NCBI GenBank assembly: GCA_002633005.1
Contig: NMRA01000957.1
Location: 1 to 24,989, forward strand
Source: Phoronis australis
Lineage: Eukaryota > Phoronida > Phoronidae
Reading direction: 5' to 3'
Length of the DNA stretch: 24,989 bases
Positions within the stretch are counted from its first letter, which is position 1. Every line of letters starts with the position of its first letter. The position numbers were made by a program, and so were the translations under genes. Below are positions 9,112 through 18,727 of the stretch, in pieces. The notes below the pieces were generated by a model, which did no database searches, had not been told where the DNA came from, and saw only the letters and a list, made by a program, of their open reading frames with translations.

Positions 9112-10661
9112 GTGAGTGTTAAATTTTTCGTGGGAGTATGATAAATTGATGCAAGTCACTGAGTCAGTGCCTCAGTAGGAAACAGGTCACTTCATACCCA
9201 AATCAACATGTACCCAAGTCAAATTTCAAAAGTATTTCAAAACTGCGTAATTTGGCAAAGCAGTGATTAAAATCAATCAATCGTGCCATATTTATGAAAA
9301 ACGACTCAATATTACCCGTTATTTTATTGAATGAAAATGAATATTTATTAGTAATGTTTTTACCACGGGTACTAGTTGACTTGGGTGCGAGTTGGCTAAG
9401 GTACGAACTGATTGGAAAACCCTCATATGCACAACTCGTAAAAAGACTGTGTTCCCTGGATTCTGTGTCTGGCCTGCTTGTGTTTGGATCGATCATCCAG
9501 ATAATTCACTGAATGATCGGCCCGTGTTATGGCATTCGAACGCAGGTAAGGCACATGATCCAATAACAAGATAACCATTTTCTTCAGTGTACATTGTTAT
9601 TTTCTCAGTAACCATAATTCTGGGCATGGTGTAAGATATCTATCAAAATTATACTTTTTGTAATGTCCAGGGATGGAGGAGAGGTAATCTCCATACTCGA
9701 AGCTCAGCTCGAAAACTAACCAATTGCATGTCAATTCACTTGAATTGTGCAATGTGGATAGTTAGGCTTTGAGTCTGAGTTTGGAGATTACACCATGGGC
9801 CCAGGTGATTGGCCATCAATGTCATTATTGAAATCAAATAGATGTTGGAATGCCGTGCGGTCACCGATGAATAAAAATATAAAATAGTCCATAGCACACC
9901 CTTGACAAAGAGCGCATCGCTCAAAACGTGGGGATATTTTAATATATTTTACTACCGACCCTCGTCCTTTTACTATGGTGTTTTACTATAGTTCTACTAT
10001 AATGTAATTATTGACTACAGAATGCACCTATATCTGGAGCATCACCTTTAACATTTTCAAGCTACCTTTACTCTCAGGTTTTGCTAAGAGGCGCATAGGT
10101 GCCTGAATTTCAGATTTAGGTGCAGCTTCACACATACGGTTGAAGAATAATAAAACACATAGCAAATATTTTGAGAACAGTCATTTTTTTGAGTTTTTAC
10201 TCATTCAACATAGTTTGTTGTTGGTTTGCTTTCAAAGAAATTTTGTACAGTGTTTTTGGAACACTATATTCAAAAGTTCTACTTTTATGTGTTTTTTTGA
10301 AATAACAAAATTTATTTGAGTGAAAGTACAATTTAGAATAATTGCATGATTGTAAAGACTTGTGTGCATAAATGAAATTGTATTTTAATTTTCAAACAAA
10401 AATTTGTTTTCAAGACCATTTTGCATAGAAACCATGGGTATCTTTTTCACTTTTGAGCACAACACGTTAGGCCGTGTATATGCATGTCTTATTTTGAGTG
10501 TTTACAATCTGTCTTTTGATCATTCTTTTAACTTCCAATCAATTGTTGCACTAAAGAATTGAGTTCATGTCAACATCTATCATTTTTAGAACAGGCCTAT
10601 AATGCTTTCCATATTTTTAAACTCTGACATCGGTTTTTATTTTTGATTTGCTTGGTTATAG

Positions 10662-10792
10662 GTGGGTTGTTTTTGGATGCTGCTATGGCAGGAAATGGCA
10701 TGGACCTTTTGATCATAGTACAGGGAAGAGGTCTGGTAGCACTCGAAGTCAAATACCATCGTTCTTGCTACAAAAGCTTCACAGAAAACTAA
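10662..10792 (+). pseudogene. Exon with YHRSCYKSFT motif, truncated by a stop
   Basis: After an acceptor (CTTGGTTATAG, 10651-10661) the frame reads GLFLDAAMAGNGMDLLI, then IVQGRGLVALEVKYHRSCYK and SFTEN, with TAA at 10790-10792. The pattern LxAA...G...LL...G.LVA.E.KYHRSCYxxFT is familiar from a large family of multicopy invertebrate proteins of unknown function, where it sits near the N-terminus of a much longer protein. Its Cys and His may be part of a metal site. Here a stop follows at once, so the copy looks broken. Acceptor phase fits the donor at 9112. Confidence 0.5.
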
Positions 10793-11025
10793 CGATAGTG
10801 AAATTTTCACACATGTACTTCAAGAGTTTTGCTTTGAAGTTGTGGAGCAACGAATAATCTCGAATGGGGAAATATTGCATTTGACTTTGTTAAAGTCACT
10901 CCTTGAAGAAACTTTATCCAAAAAGAGGTTGTAATGTATGTGTCCGAACTAGAAATCTGAAATTGAAATTACCCTATTCTTACAATTCCTTAGTTCAAAA
11001 CAGAATCAGAGTGAATTGTTATTAA

Positions 11026-11169
11026 ACAAACAATTGTTCTTCTGTAAATGTTGGACTAAAATGCACTGAAATGTGCAAGTGCCAAAACTGTGGGAATGTC
11101 AAAGTTAGTGATGAAATTGATGAGAAACAGTGTGATGGACTTGCATCCCAGCCGGAGGAACTTGGATAG
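11026..11169 (+). pseudogene. CXC-type cysteine-cluster tail of the element-borne gene
   Basis: The open frame reads TNNCSSVNVGLKCTEMCKC, then QNCGNVKVSD, and stops at TAG (11167-11169). GLKCTxxCxCxxC is the end of the tesmin/TSO1-like CXC cluster that closes proteins of the same multicopy invertebrate family whose YHRSCYKSFT motif is at 10662-10792. The first half of the cysteine cluster is missing or out of frame: a neighbouring frame has CKCW just upstream. An AATAAA follows at 11424-11429, 255 bases past the stop, which fits a terminal exon. Confidence 0.5.
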
Positions 11170-11607
11170 ACATCTCATCAAGTGACAGAAACCAGACTAG
11201 TAGCTGGTCCAGTGAGCCTGGTGATTTGTAAAACATTTTTCTATTTTCATATTTACATCTCTAGTAATGGCTTTTTATCTTGTTAATTTCTCGGCATTTT
11301 GTACTTCATCCAATTGCATTTGTTGCTATTCTATACTTTTTGTCCTCATTTTTTGAAAAATTGTATACTTTGGACTTGTAGCAGTCATTGTTTTTGTATG
11401 ACAGATTAGTAAATATGTGATAAAATAAAAGTGAGTCATAGACAGTTTGATAAACACAACAACGTTTGTGTTTATTATAACTTAATATAGCCTGTAGGAA
11501 TATTATCTGCAGTATCATCCTTTATGGTCACTTAATTTTCTTCTTTTCTAACTTTTTTAATTCCATGTAAAATTTGATGAATCGGCACAATTTTAGCATC
11601 AAAAGTT

Positions 11608-11741
11608 TAAACGTGGGAACTTTTTTGATTCATAAAGTAGAATGATTTGTGACAACAAAAACACCTGAATTAAATTGCCCCCCAAAAATGGTCACAGAAG
11701 TGGTTTTATAGGCATCCTGTGGCCTGCGGCCCATGGCCTAT
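11608..11741 (-). repeat. Right terminal inverted repeat of the 3.25-kb element
   Basis: Reverse complement of the left-end blocks in mirrored order: AAACGTGGGAACTT, AATTAAATTGCCCCCC, AAAAATGGTCACAG and CGGCCCATGGCCTA at the terminus (to 11741). This end also has a CAACAAAAACACCT segment between the blocks. In the solo copy the same segment lies inside the GTGGGAAC block, which is a real structural difference between the two ends. Confidence 0.7.
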
Positions 11742-12875
11742 TTTGAGAAGCCAGCAATGAACAAATCACTGCTTTACTGGCTTTAAATGCAATAAACTAA
11801 TTAAGCGGGCACCGTGGCCGTGTGAGTGCATGCCAATTCAGTGTCTGTTGACAGAAAGCTGTTGGGAAACAACAACTCGATTATATATTCTATGGTCACA
11901 TGTTAGGGGAATCTTTATTTAGATATACATATTATTCGAATCATTGTTGCTGTACAACGGTTACTTGGAAGGGTAACCTGACTTCGACGGAGCCCGACGA
12001 GCTAGTAAGTACATTTGAAGTTTCGCGGCTAATTCACCAAAATAATCACGCATTTTTTCTTTGGCTCACTAGTCTTTTCGTGACTGGAAGTTTAGTTTCC
12101 AACTTTGGGTGGCTTCTGTCCGGCCGCGATGGGCCTGATCAGGTTCCGAGCCACTGGCCAGGATAACAAGTGTTTTGTGTGTTTAGACCTGAAAAAATTG
12201 CAAGTGTAAAATTAAGCACACAGCTATGTTCTCCTGCCTGTGTTTCACGGACGAATAATTTGAATTTATCACCGAACAGACCCCAAACTCCAGCGACCGA
12301 CCTTGGTAAATTGGCCTACCGAACTATGTAGGTTACGGTACGTTCAAATACCTAAATATACGTAACAGCGAAATAAAATAACACCTTTGTTCAATAATTC
12401 GATGTATTTGTAAGTGCTTTACATCAAATTTTGATGATTTATTGGTGTAAAACGACGATTTCAAGCGATAAACTGACACCAGTAAGCGTGTTGTGAACTG
12501 CTGAAGAGACTGCACTCGAGCCTCTGACGTCATTGGTTAATTTCAACACCTTCGTCTGTCGTCAGGTGTCAGGTAAAAGAACTGTATTTGCTGTTATCGA
12601 GTGGAACTACTTGATCGAAATTGATGCAAATTGGGTTGTTTTTGGGTGGCATTCTCCTTTATGGTTTCTCAGGGCCCCAAGCTATAAAAAGTGTGAGGCC
12701 CTAATCCTCACAGTTCTCACCATTTGCCACAATTTTCGAACTGCCTCGGTGGCCACAGCTTTCGAGGGGACTTGTGGCGAAGACACGGGACCAATTATAC
12801 TTCCACTGGTCGATACGACGTTTGAGAGGCCCATGTGTCGACGAGACAGTTCCCCTATTTCGTGTGGCCACTGCA
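11742..12875. other. Gene-free stretch between elements
   Basis: No exon was accepted. An ATG at 11900 opens a 35-codon frame ending at a perfect donor (CTA|GTAAGT, 12004/12005), but no partner exon is apparent. A perfect TGACGTCA lies at 12525-12532. A 121-codon frame across 12533-12898 runs into the poly(T) tract and has no domain. Sequence just before the poly(T) could be a retroposed unit on the minus strand, with the T-run as its A-tail, though no body was recognised. Confidence 0.3.
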
Positions 12876-12896
12876 TTTTTTTTTTTTTTTTTTTTT
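12876..12896. repeat. Poly(T) tract, 21 bases
   Basis: An uninterrupted run of 21 T. On the minus strand it is an A-tail, so a retroposed insertion extending leftward from it is possible, but none was recognised. Confidence 0.9.
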
Positions 12897-12970
12897 AGCT
12901 TAATGGATTCCCCGTCTCCTGGTCATCACATTTTTTACCCCTTGTGGAGATAGGCCTCTATTTTAGAGTC

Positions 12971-13423
12971 CCTTAAAGATGCTAGGTCTCATTAAAACCG
13001 TGAATATTTAAATTTGTAGCAATCGCCACCTTGTGACTTCCTGTAGAACTGTTTGCACAAGCATAACCAGGAAAAGAAACAATTTGTAAATAAACTGCGG
13101 TTTTAAAGAAAACACCACAACTGATACACTTAAAAACAAGTGTAAACAAATAGAAAAATCTAGTAATTCCAAATATTACGCAATCGTTAATTCGTAGTGA
13201 AATGAACAAATAATAAAAACTGTGCCTTGTTTCATTAGGGTAACGATGACATATTACCATATTCATTTACATAAAAAATAGTCTCGCAAAACGAGACTTT
13301 AGCGAGATTGTAATGATACCTGGTTCTCGGATGGCTTCCGGCACATCGGAAAACCCGGGATTTTTTGTAAATTGGAACTTCACTTGCATATACACAATTT
13401 AATGAGACATAGCATCTTTAAGG
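12971..13423. mobile_element. 453-bp MITE with 26-bp terminal inverted repeats
   Basis: The left end (12971-12996) and the reverse complement of the right end (13398-13423) are both CCTTAAAGATGCTA-x-GTCTCATTAAA apart from one base (G versus T), a 25/26 match. The interior has no coding capacity, which is typical of a miniature inverted-repeat element. A target duplication could not be made out. The arms are barely diverged, so it is probably younger than most other repeats here. Near its right part is a 7-bp stem hairpin (13280-13298). Confidence 0.75.
13280..13298. repeat. Short perfect hairpin inside the MITE
   Basis: AGTCTCG, loop CAAAA, CGAGACT: a perfect 7-bp stem. A third related piece, AGCGAGA, follows at once. 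It probably reflects internal inverted structure of the MITE. Confidence 0.7.
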
Positions 13424-13574
13424 TGTAGCTTATTTAGCTTGATAGAGAATCCGGCACTGCCTGCCTTGATGGCTCATTCATGAGTGTATGTTTCTCCTAT
13501 CGGAAATTGTCCTCGTTGTTACTAAAGATTTTTTCATTGGCTGCACCCGATTCTCTTACCCGGCGTACGTTAGT

Positions 13575-13680
13575 TTAGTTGGGTCAACCGGTAAGGCATC
13601 TTATTGATTTGGGAGTCGGAAAGCACCATCGGTAATCTGCCAGTCAAATGTTCTGGACGACCGACTCGGTTGACCCCACT
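13575..13680 (+). mobile_element. Decayed tRNA-derived SINE-like unit with 10-bp inverted ends
   Basis: GTTGGGTCAACCGGTAAGGC from 13579 resembles the D-arm and A-box of a tRNA, and an anticodon-arm-like stretch follows. The B-box position is badly worn, so no functional tRNA is claimed. GGGTCAACCG (13581-13590) and CGGTTGACCC (13667-13676) are perfect inverted copies that frame the unit. The SINE reading rests mainly on the A-box and is tentative. Confidence 0.35.
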
Positions 13681-13698
13681 TACGCCCAGTGTTGTAGT

Positions 13699-13763
13699 GG
13701 GGCGTAGGCGCCCGTTGGCGCAGCCAACCACCTTTTGGCATTTGAACGTAGCGCCTACGCCCC
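13699..13763. repeat. Strong nested inverted repeat
   Basis: GGGGCGTAGGCGC (13699-13711) and GCGCCTACGCCCC (13751-13763) are perfect 13-bp inverted arms. Between them GTTGG-CGCAG-CCAAC (13714-13728) makes a small inner hairpin. The segment is far more GC-rich than its surroundings. It may be a foldback element or the tail of the adjoining SINE-like unit. It ends 150 bp before the first visible opsin exon, within what must be intron or upstream sequence. Confidence 0.75.
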
Positions 13764-13913
13764 GTAAGTTACGTTCAGTGCTCAAGGTGATATGGTGGGC
13801 CACTTGGGCTTACTTACCTGTAATTTTACCACTATACCACTGCTTACGCCGACAAGGTGAATAACGTGCAGGCACTGAAAAATTGCGGCATCTCTTTTCT
13901 GTTTCTCCAACAG

Positions 13914-14076
13914 CCATGTGTGGATCCATTGGGAACTCAATCCTGATAATTACCCTACTCAAACACCGCAAACTCCGATGTGGCGTCAACACTGTGGCTC
14001 TCAATATGGCCGCTAGCGATCTAGGAAGTGCCACCTTCATGTACCCTATAGCAGCTGCATCCAGCTTCACTAACAG
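13914..14076 (+). CDS. Opsin exon: TM1 to start of the first extracellular loop
   Basis: The acceptor is TTTCTGTTTCTCCAACAG (to 13913). The exon starts with two bases of a split codon, then MCGSIGNSILIITLL (TM1, Asn55 in GNS), the basic loop KHRKLRCGVN, and TM2 NTVALNMAASDLG with Asp83, followed by FMYPIAAASSFTN. It ends ACAG|GTATAT with two bases carried over. The start inside TM1 means an upstream exon must supply the extracellular N-terminus and the first turn of TM1. That exon has to end in phase 1, and none fitting was found upstream. No frameshift or stop is present. Confidence 0.92.
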
Positions 14077-14814
14077 GTATATTAACCGTATGCACTAACA
14101 TCACCAGCCTTTTGCAATTTCAATGTCTTTTCAAATCGTTGCTAAATACTGGCAAGTACACAAAACATAAAGTTATCCTGGGAAGCTCGCATCTTTTTAA
14201 AGTATGTCAGGAATAAGCTTCTCGTTTTTCGTTGTCTAAACTGCGCTCGTTCTATACAATTTTGTCAGCTTCCGTAAGGCGTTAGCGTGTACATATCTAA
14301 AGGTATGTTTGTATATTGTACCATTTTGGGACTGACTTGAGCTATTTAGGCGACAGCGTCAAACTTAATGGCTCTGCTGATAGACACTGACGTCTTGGCA
14401 TTCGTCTCCATCGCATCTGCTCTTCATTTCAGTCAAATCGATTGTAAAGTGTTCGAGTTTGTGCACTTCAAACCACACCTGATTACCTGGTTTACTCGTT
14501 GATTGGATAATAATTCTTAGTTGGTCTTAAACTGGAATCACTCTTATTCTCAAGATTAGATGTGTGTCACAATTTGGAACATTAGCGGTACTCAACCAAA
14601 CTAGAGCTTAAGTAAAGTAAGGATTTATTTATAAGCTTTCAAATGTGAACAAATTCGGACAGATACGGTAGTTTTTCGATGCATAACGGATTTTTGTAGT
14701 AAGAATTCCCACAAATACGATTTGAGATAGCTTGAATGAACTCGGAATTACATGTTTATTCTGATACTTCCGAGTTCACATGCGACCCACCAAATAAGGC
14801 AATATCAGAATGTG

Positions 14815-15130
14815 ACCTACATGATTTAGCCCAGTTTATATTACACATACAAATGTGTTTCCTAGATACGAGTGATTTTCCAAGTATCAGTGCCTCAAAA
14901 AGTGGACCAGACTTTTTTTGAAAATTTCGATAATTGATCGTCCAAATATGGCGTGCAGTGAGGTCAGTGGCAAGTGGCCTAAGTGGAGATTAGAAATTTA
15001 ATCATCGGTGCGTAGCCTTCGTCTGTTTGGTTTTACGCAGGAGAAATTTTCTGTTAGAAAAGACGAGGCTTGGATTTAGAGGGAAACCTATTGTACAAGC
15101 TGGTATTCCTTATGTAGTAATGTACATGAT
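14815..15130. repeat. Dispersed repeat, copy 2 (partner at 460-830)
   Basis: Shares, in order, CTAGATACGAGTGATTTTCC, AAGTATCAG...CTCAAAAAGTG, TCCAAATATGGCGTGCAGT, CAAGCTGGTATT and TATGTAGTAATGTA with the copy near the left edge, in the same orientation. Indels and substitutions are frequent between blocks. No coding capacity. Because it lies within the opsin intron it should be spliced out. Confidence 0.6.
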
Positions 15131-16322
15131 AACGTCAGACGGAAATTAGACTGACATACACATTGTCCAATCTACCTTTTTTCATGTTTTTTTTCTTTGT
15201 TTGCATGTCGTGTCATGTTCAGACTAACCTGAGCCACGTAATTATGAAGATACGCAATTTTGAATGTTTAGTGATGACTTCCCTTTCACCATTGTGACGC
15301 GATTTGGACCCCAAAAAATACGAATAACAATGCATAATCTCATCAAAACATTTCCAGGCTTGGATTTTCCGATTCAGGTAACCACGGGGCATTTCAGCAC
15401 TTAGAGTGTTCTCAAAAATGATGCGTCTGGTTTAAACGGAGTGCCTCGACAAGGACTGCAGCCACTGTATTCCACCGCGGAGTTGAGAACGATTTAATAT
15501 TGGCTAGATCCATAGTAGGGTAAAAATTTTCGAAATGCTTAGTAATTTTTTGTGCAACGTAAACTTGGTCTAATTATTATTTTATTTTTGTTTTTAGTAT
15601 TCGCATTTTAATTTTATTTGACTGAGTCCAAACCGCCAACATGACGTCATACTAAACAGGCGATACTTTCTGGCAGTTTGGCTTGATAGTTATTGACCTC
15701 TCAAGCACTAAGTGTAGAAATGTGTTATTTTCCTTTCAGTGCTATTGTCAAAGCTGCCATAAACTGTCAAAAACATATTTTGATTTAGATCACGCACTGT
15801 TTGAAAACTGGTCTCAAATCGTTCGTTACCCAGGTAAGAGATGATTTCTGGGCCCGGGAAGAACTTGCGCTTCGTTATTGCTTAAAGAGGCGTTGAGCGC
15901 GATAAACAGACTGAATTGTTATATTGAAAGTAGTAACCACAGAGTTTTTCAAAAATCGAGAACTTTGTGATTTTTTGGAAATTTCCTGGAAGGGGAAAAC
16001 TGAATTACTCTGTACTAGACGTTACAATATGGTACTCACGTCAGGAATTGTTTAAAAGATATTTTTGTCGAGCAACCCTAAATATGCCAACTTCACGTTG
16101 TGGGATATTTTTTCAGCCTAGCATGACCTCCTATAACGTTCTTCTCAAGCCCAGAAAACTTGTCTAATCTGAATAATAAAGACCAGGTTTACGAAGGTAA
16201 GTGGTCTAAATCAAAAGTTTAGTAATGCTGCAAAATTCTTGTAGCAGGTTTAATCAACCTAAGGTGAACTACTAAGGGACATTTTCTTTTTAGTTACTGC
16301 CAAAAACATAAATTACCGTGGA

Positions 16323-16364
16323 TTTCCGAAAGAAAGCCCGCCCACGTCAAGGCTCTTTCGGAAA
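16323..16364. repeat. Inverted repeat TTTCCGAAAG...CTTTCGGAAA
   Basis: TTTCCGAAAGAAAGCC and GGCTCTTTCGGAAA form an almost perfect stem (one extra base in the left arm) around a loop of about 12 bases. It may be a foldback remnant in the intron. No flanking transposon ends were found. Confidence 0.65.
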
Positions 16365-16710
16365 CAGGTACCGTAACCCCCACCCCTCATGGGTGAGCTT
16401 TCGGGATAATTTTCAATTTCTGAAGCGTATGGAAAATCTGACGAAGTATCATGGTTTTTCAACTTGGTTCTTAAAATGACCGTCAAAACATTTTAAGTAC
16501 AATGGCTTGTCAACGAGGTCGTCAACGGACTACTCTAAAGTCACAAGCCAAACTGCTTTTAAAGTGAAACCTGTCTGATATTTTAAGTTGATGAAAGTTA
16601 ATATTTTAATAAAAACAAATCAACAATTGAACTGAGTTTAATTTCCTAATTCCAAGTACGTTACTTACTCCTTATTACACGTTTCAATCTCACAGCTCAG
16701 TCAGAGCGTT

Positions 16711-17023
16711 GTGGTAAGCAATTCACGTATCCGGGGGAGCCCCACCAAAGTGCCCAAAGTGCCCCTTTGGGGCTTTTTGTGGACGCAAAATCACTTCGGG
16801 AAAATGGGTTACTTCAACTACCTGTGGAAGCGATTCCGTGGCCGCGCCTCTGACTTCCAGCAAATCACCTATACCCTGGTCCCGGACCAACAAACAGCGA
16901 GCTCGCGGTAAAGTCCGCACCGCTAAACTCGACATTTGCACTGAAAATACTCCATACCCGTTGACCAAGATCATATCCTCGGATTTAACTCCAGAGTATG
17001 TCTCAAACCTTTCTAACGAATAA
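16711..17023. other. GC-richer island with overlapping unassigned ORFs
   Basis: This segment is visibly richer in G and C than the rest of the intron and is open in several frames: 16711-16911 (+), 16838-17023 (+) and 16723-17046 (-, 107 codons). Two plus frames would join near 16900 through a shift, reading from MGYFNYLWKRFRGRASDFQ into ENTPYPLTKIISSD and TPEYVSNLSNE before a stop at 17021. No family was recognised. A worn retroposed gene fragment is a reasonable guess. A local regulatory island or chance is not excluded. Confidence 0.3.
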
Positions 17024-18578
17024 TAGGAAATAATTTTTATCCTCAAATGGATGATTCATTTAGTGGTATAACCCAACCTCTATTACAACAACGAGTTTTT
17101 TTTTTCGTTGCATGATTTTCATTTCCGTGAGCGGGGGATGGATTACCTTTCTAAATGAACTTTGTCAAACACTAACTTCAGGAAACCATTTTTTGCAATC
17201 ATTTGATGACAAGTGGCCAAAATGTCAGCGTTATGCATTAACTGTGTGGGTATAGGCTAGAAGAGTTTCGAAAACCAAACTGTCGGTCGCATCTGTCCTA
17301 CATCGATGTCACGGATGCTAGTTCGACCATATGCTCTTGCGTGGGGGCGTCGTGAGGCGGAATATATCGGTGCACTTCTAAAGTTCTGTAAGTAACTATA
17401 TAACTCCCACTTCACCTGTGTCTCAAAATATGGTTGCGATTTACGTTTACTTCCTTTGAACTTCGTCAATGTCGTTTTATGTTATCGCATAACGATTCAC
17501 TCTCTCGAACTTTATAGCTAAATTTATCCACAAGCGTGCATCGTGACAAATAGTTATAGCTGTACAAACATGTTTTTCGGCGAAAAAATAACTTCTCATT
17601 TAGACCACTTGAAACTCTGAAATTAGTCTCAAAGTTGAGGTAATTGACAGTCGCTAAATTGGTTGTCTCTGCCCACTCGATCACGAGAAACGTACGGTCT
17701 TGGATTGTAGGGCGTCCTTGCGAATTCGAGGAGGACGACTTGCCAGTAAATCTTAAGTCAATTGTGTTAAACATTTGCACTTGCGTAGCGACTTTCTTCG
17801 GTTAAGGGACGACGAACAAGACATAACTGACACATTTCCGTGAAAAGTAGCACACACTTAAAATTAATTTCCAATGAAATTTGTTTAATGTTACATTATA
17901 TTGACTGGTCGTTTTAACCTCGGGGAAGTTTTCACTGTTTGTTTTAAAGATCCGCACATGGTTGGCGAAAATGGGGCTTTCCAAAATGGCTACCTATTTC
18001 TGAATGAAGATTTGAGAGGTACGCGGGACGTGCTGCTTAGAAGGGTGACTTTTTCACAACCAATTTCTCACCAAAATGGCTGCTTCAAAGTCTGCATAAG
18101 GTTCCTATTCCAACTACACACATCTACAAAAGGGTTTAAGGCAGCATTTTGCCCTGCTCAGCTGGGCAAAAAAAAACAAAAAAATAAATTGGCCCTTTAC
18201 GCTCTCGGTCCCGTAATATTCCTTCAATTGACCGTTACCAACAAGAAAAGAACACAAGTAATGCACAAATACGCAGTTTTCGAATTATGATTTTGAGGTT
18301 GCCCAATCCCAATAAACTCTGAAGCGTTTTCTTAAGTCACTGAGGTATTCGAAGTTCTTATTCGTATCGGAAATATAATCTTATCACGGTAAAGAATATC
18401 ATACGACCGATTTTAAAAGAATAAAAAGCCTGATTCGGTTATTGTTTTTAGCCAGGTAAACGGTTAAATGACGCTTTTAGATTATCTATAATTTTGAAAT
18501 TTGGAAATAACATGGAATCTCTTTATACAAATGTGTAGTTCTTAAACCGACGTGGAAATGCACATCACGAACATTTTC

Positions 18579-18727
18579 AAGTCTGGCTAGCACGCCACCT
18601 GTGGTCCCGATGGGAATTCAGTGGCTTAGTCTGCACAGGTATTAGGAGGTCCCGGGTTCAAGTCCCGGTTGTGGCAGAAATCTTATATTCACATGATGTG
18701 GCCACGGGTGGCGTGCTGGCCAGACTT
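18579..18727 (+). mobile_element. 149-bp tRNA-like unit framed by 26-bp inverted repeats
   Basis: AAGTCTGGCTAGCACGCCAC (from 18579, arm to 18604) and the reverse complement of 18702-18727 match at 24 of 26 bases. Between them is a tRNA-like core: an A-box-like TGGCTTAGTCTGC at 18622 and a perfect T-arm, CCGGG-TTCAAGT-CCCGG (18652-18668), whose B-box GGTTCAAGTCC fits the pol III consensus. The acceptor stem does not pair, so it is not a functional tRNA gene. A tRNA-derived SINE normally lacks terminal inverted repeats, so the combination is unusual. It lies on the sense strand of the opsin intron. Confidence 0.6.

Larger units (their letters stand above)
8490..11741 (+). mobile_element. 3.25-kb TIR element carrying remains of a spliced CXC-family gene
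   Basis: The ends are long imperfect inverted repeats (8490-8612 and 11608-11741) with outermost bases TAGGCCATGGGCCG / CGGCCCATGGCCTA. TTT next to both ends could be a 3-bp target duplication, but the T-rich context makes this weak. Inside, in order on the plus strand: a CCAAT box and YY1-like start motif (8721-8774), a short first exon (9072-9111), a phase-matched exon with a YHRSCYKSFT motif (10662-10792), a CXC cysteine cluster with stop (11026-11169) and a polyadenylation signal (11424-11429). No DDE transposase was recognised. A solo left end of the same family is at 2895-3161. It may be a non-autonomous or decayed element that captured or evolved this gene. Confidence 0.6.

Noticed and set aside
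9203-9574. Overlapping open frames on both strands as an exon of the element-borne gene, ending at AACGCAG|GTAAGG
   Set aside because: The donor is good, but the translated frames show no family motif, and the exons at 9072 and 10662 already fit each other in phase.
9673-9694. ATGGAGGAGAGGTAATCTCCAT inverted repeat
   Set aside because: Short and imperfect, inside the TIR element, with no sign of function.
11900-12004. ATG plus perfect GTAAGT donor as a candidate opsin first exon
   Set aside because: The donor is phase 0 in the ATG frame, while the exon at 13914 needs a phase-1 partner, and the encoded stretch lacks the hydrophobic start of TM1. It could only work with a further exon in between, and none was seen.
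12533-12898. 121-codon plus-strand open frame
   Set aside because: It ends in a run of phenylalanines made by the poly(T) tract and has no recognisable domain or proper ATG context.
17257-17780. Two adjoining minus-strand open frames of 70 and 104 codons
   Set aside because: No family was recognised, there are no clear splice sites between them, and they lie within the opsin intron.
17901-18290. 129-codon plus-strand open frame
   Set aside because: It begins at a non-ATG codon, has a lysine-rich low-complexity stretch from an A-run and no domain.
18622-18668. A true tRNA gene
   Set aside because: The T-arm is perfect but the acceptor stem does not pair and the anticodon arm is not formed, so it was called as a tRNA-derived repeat.
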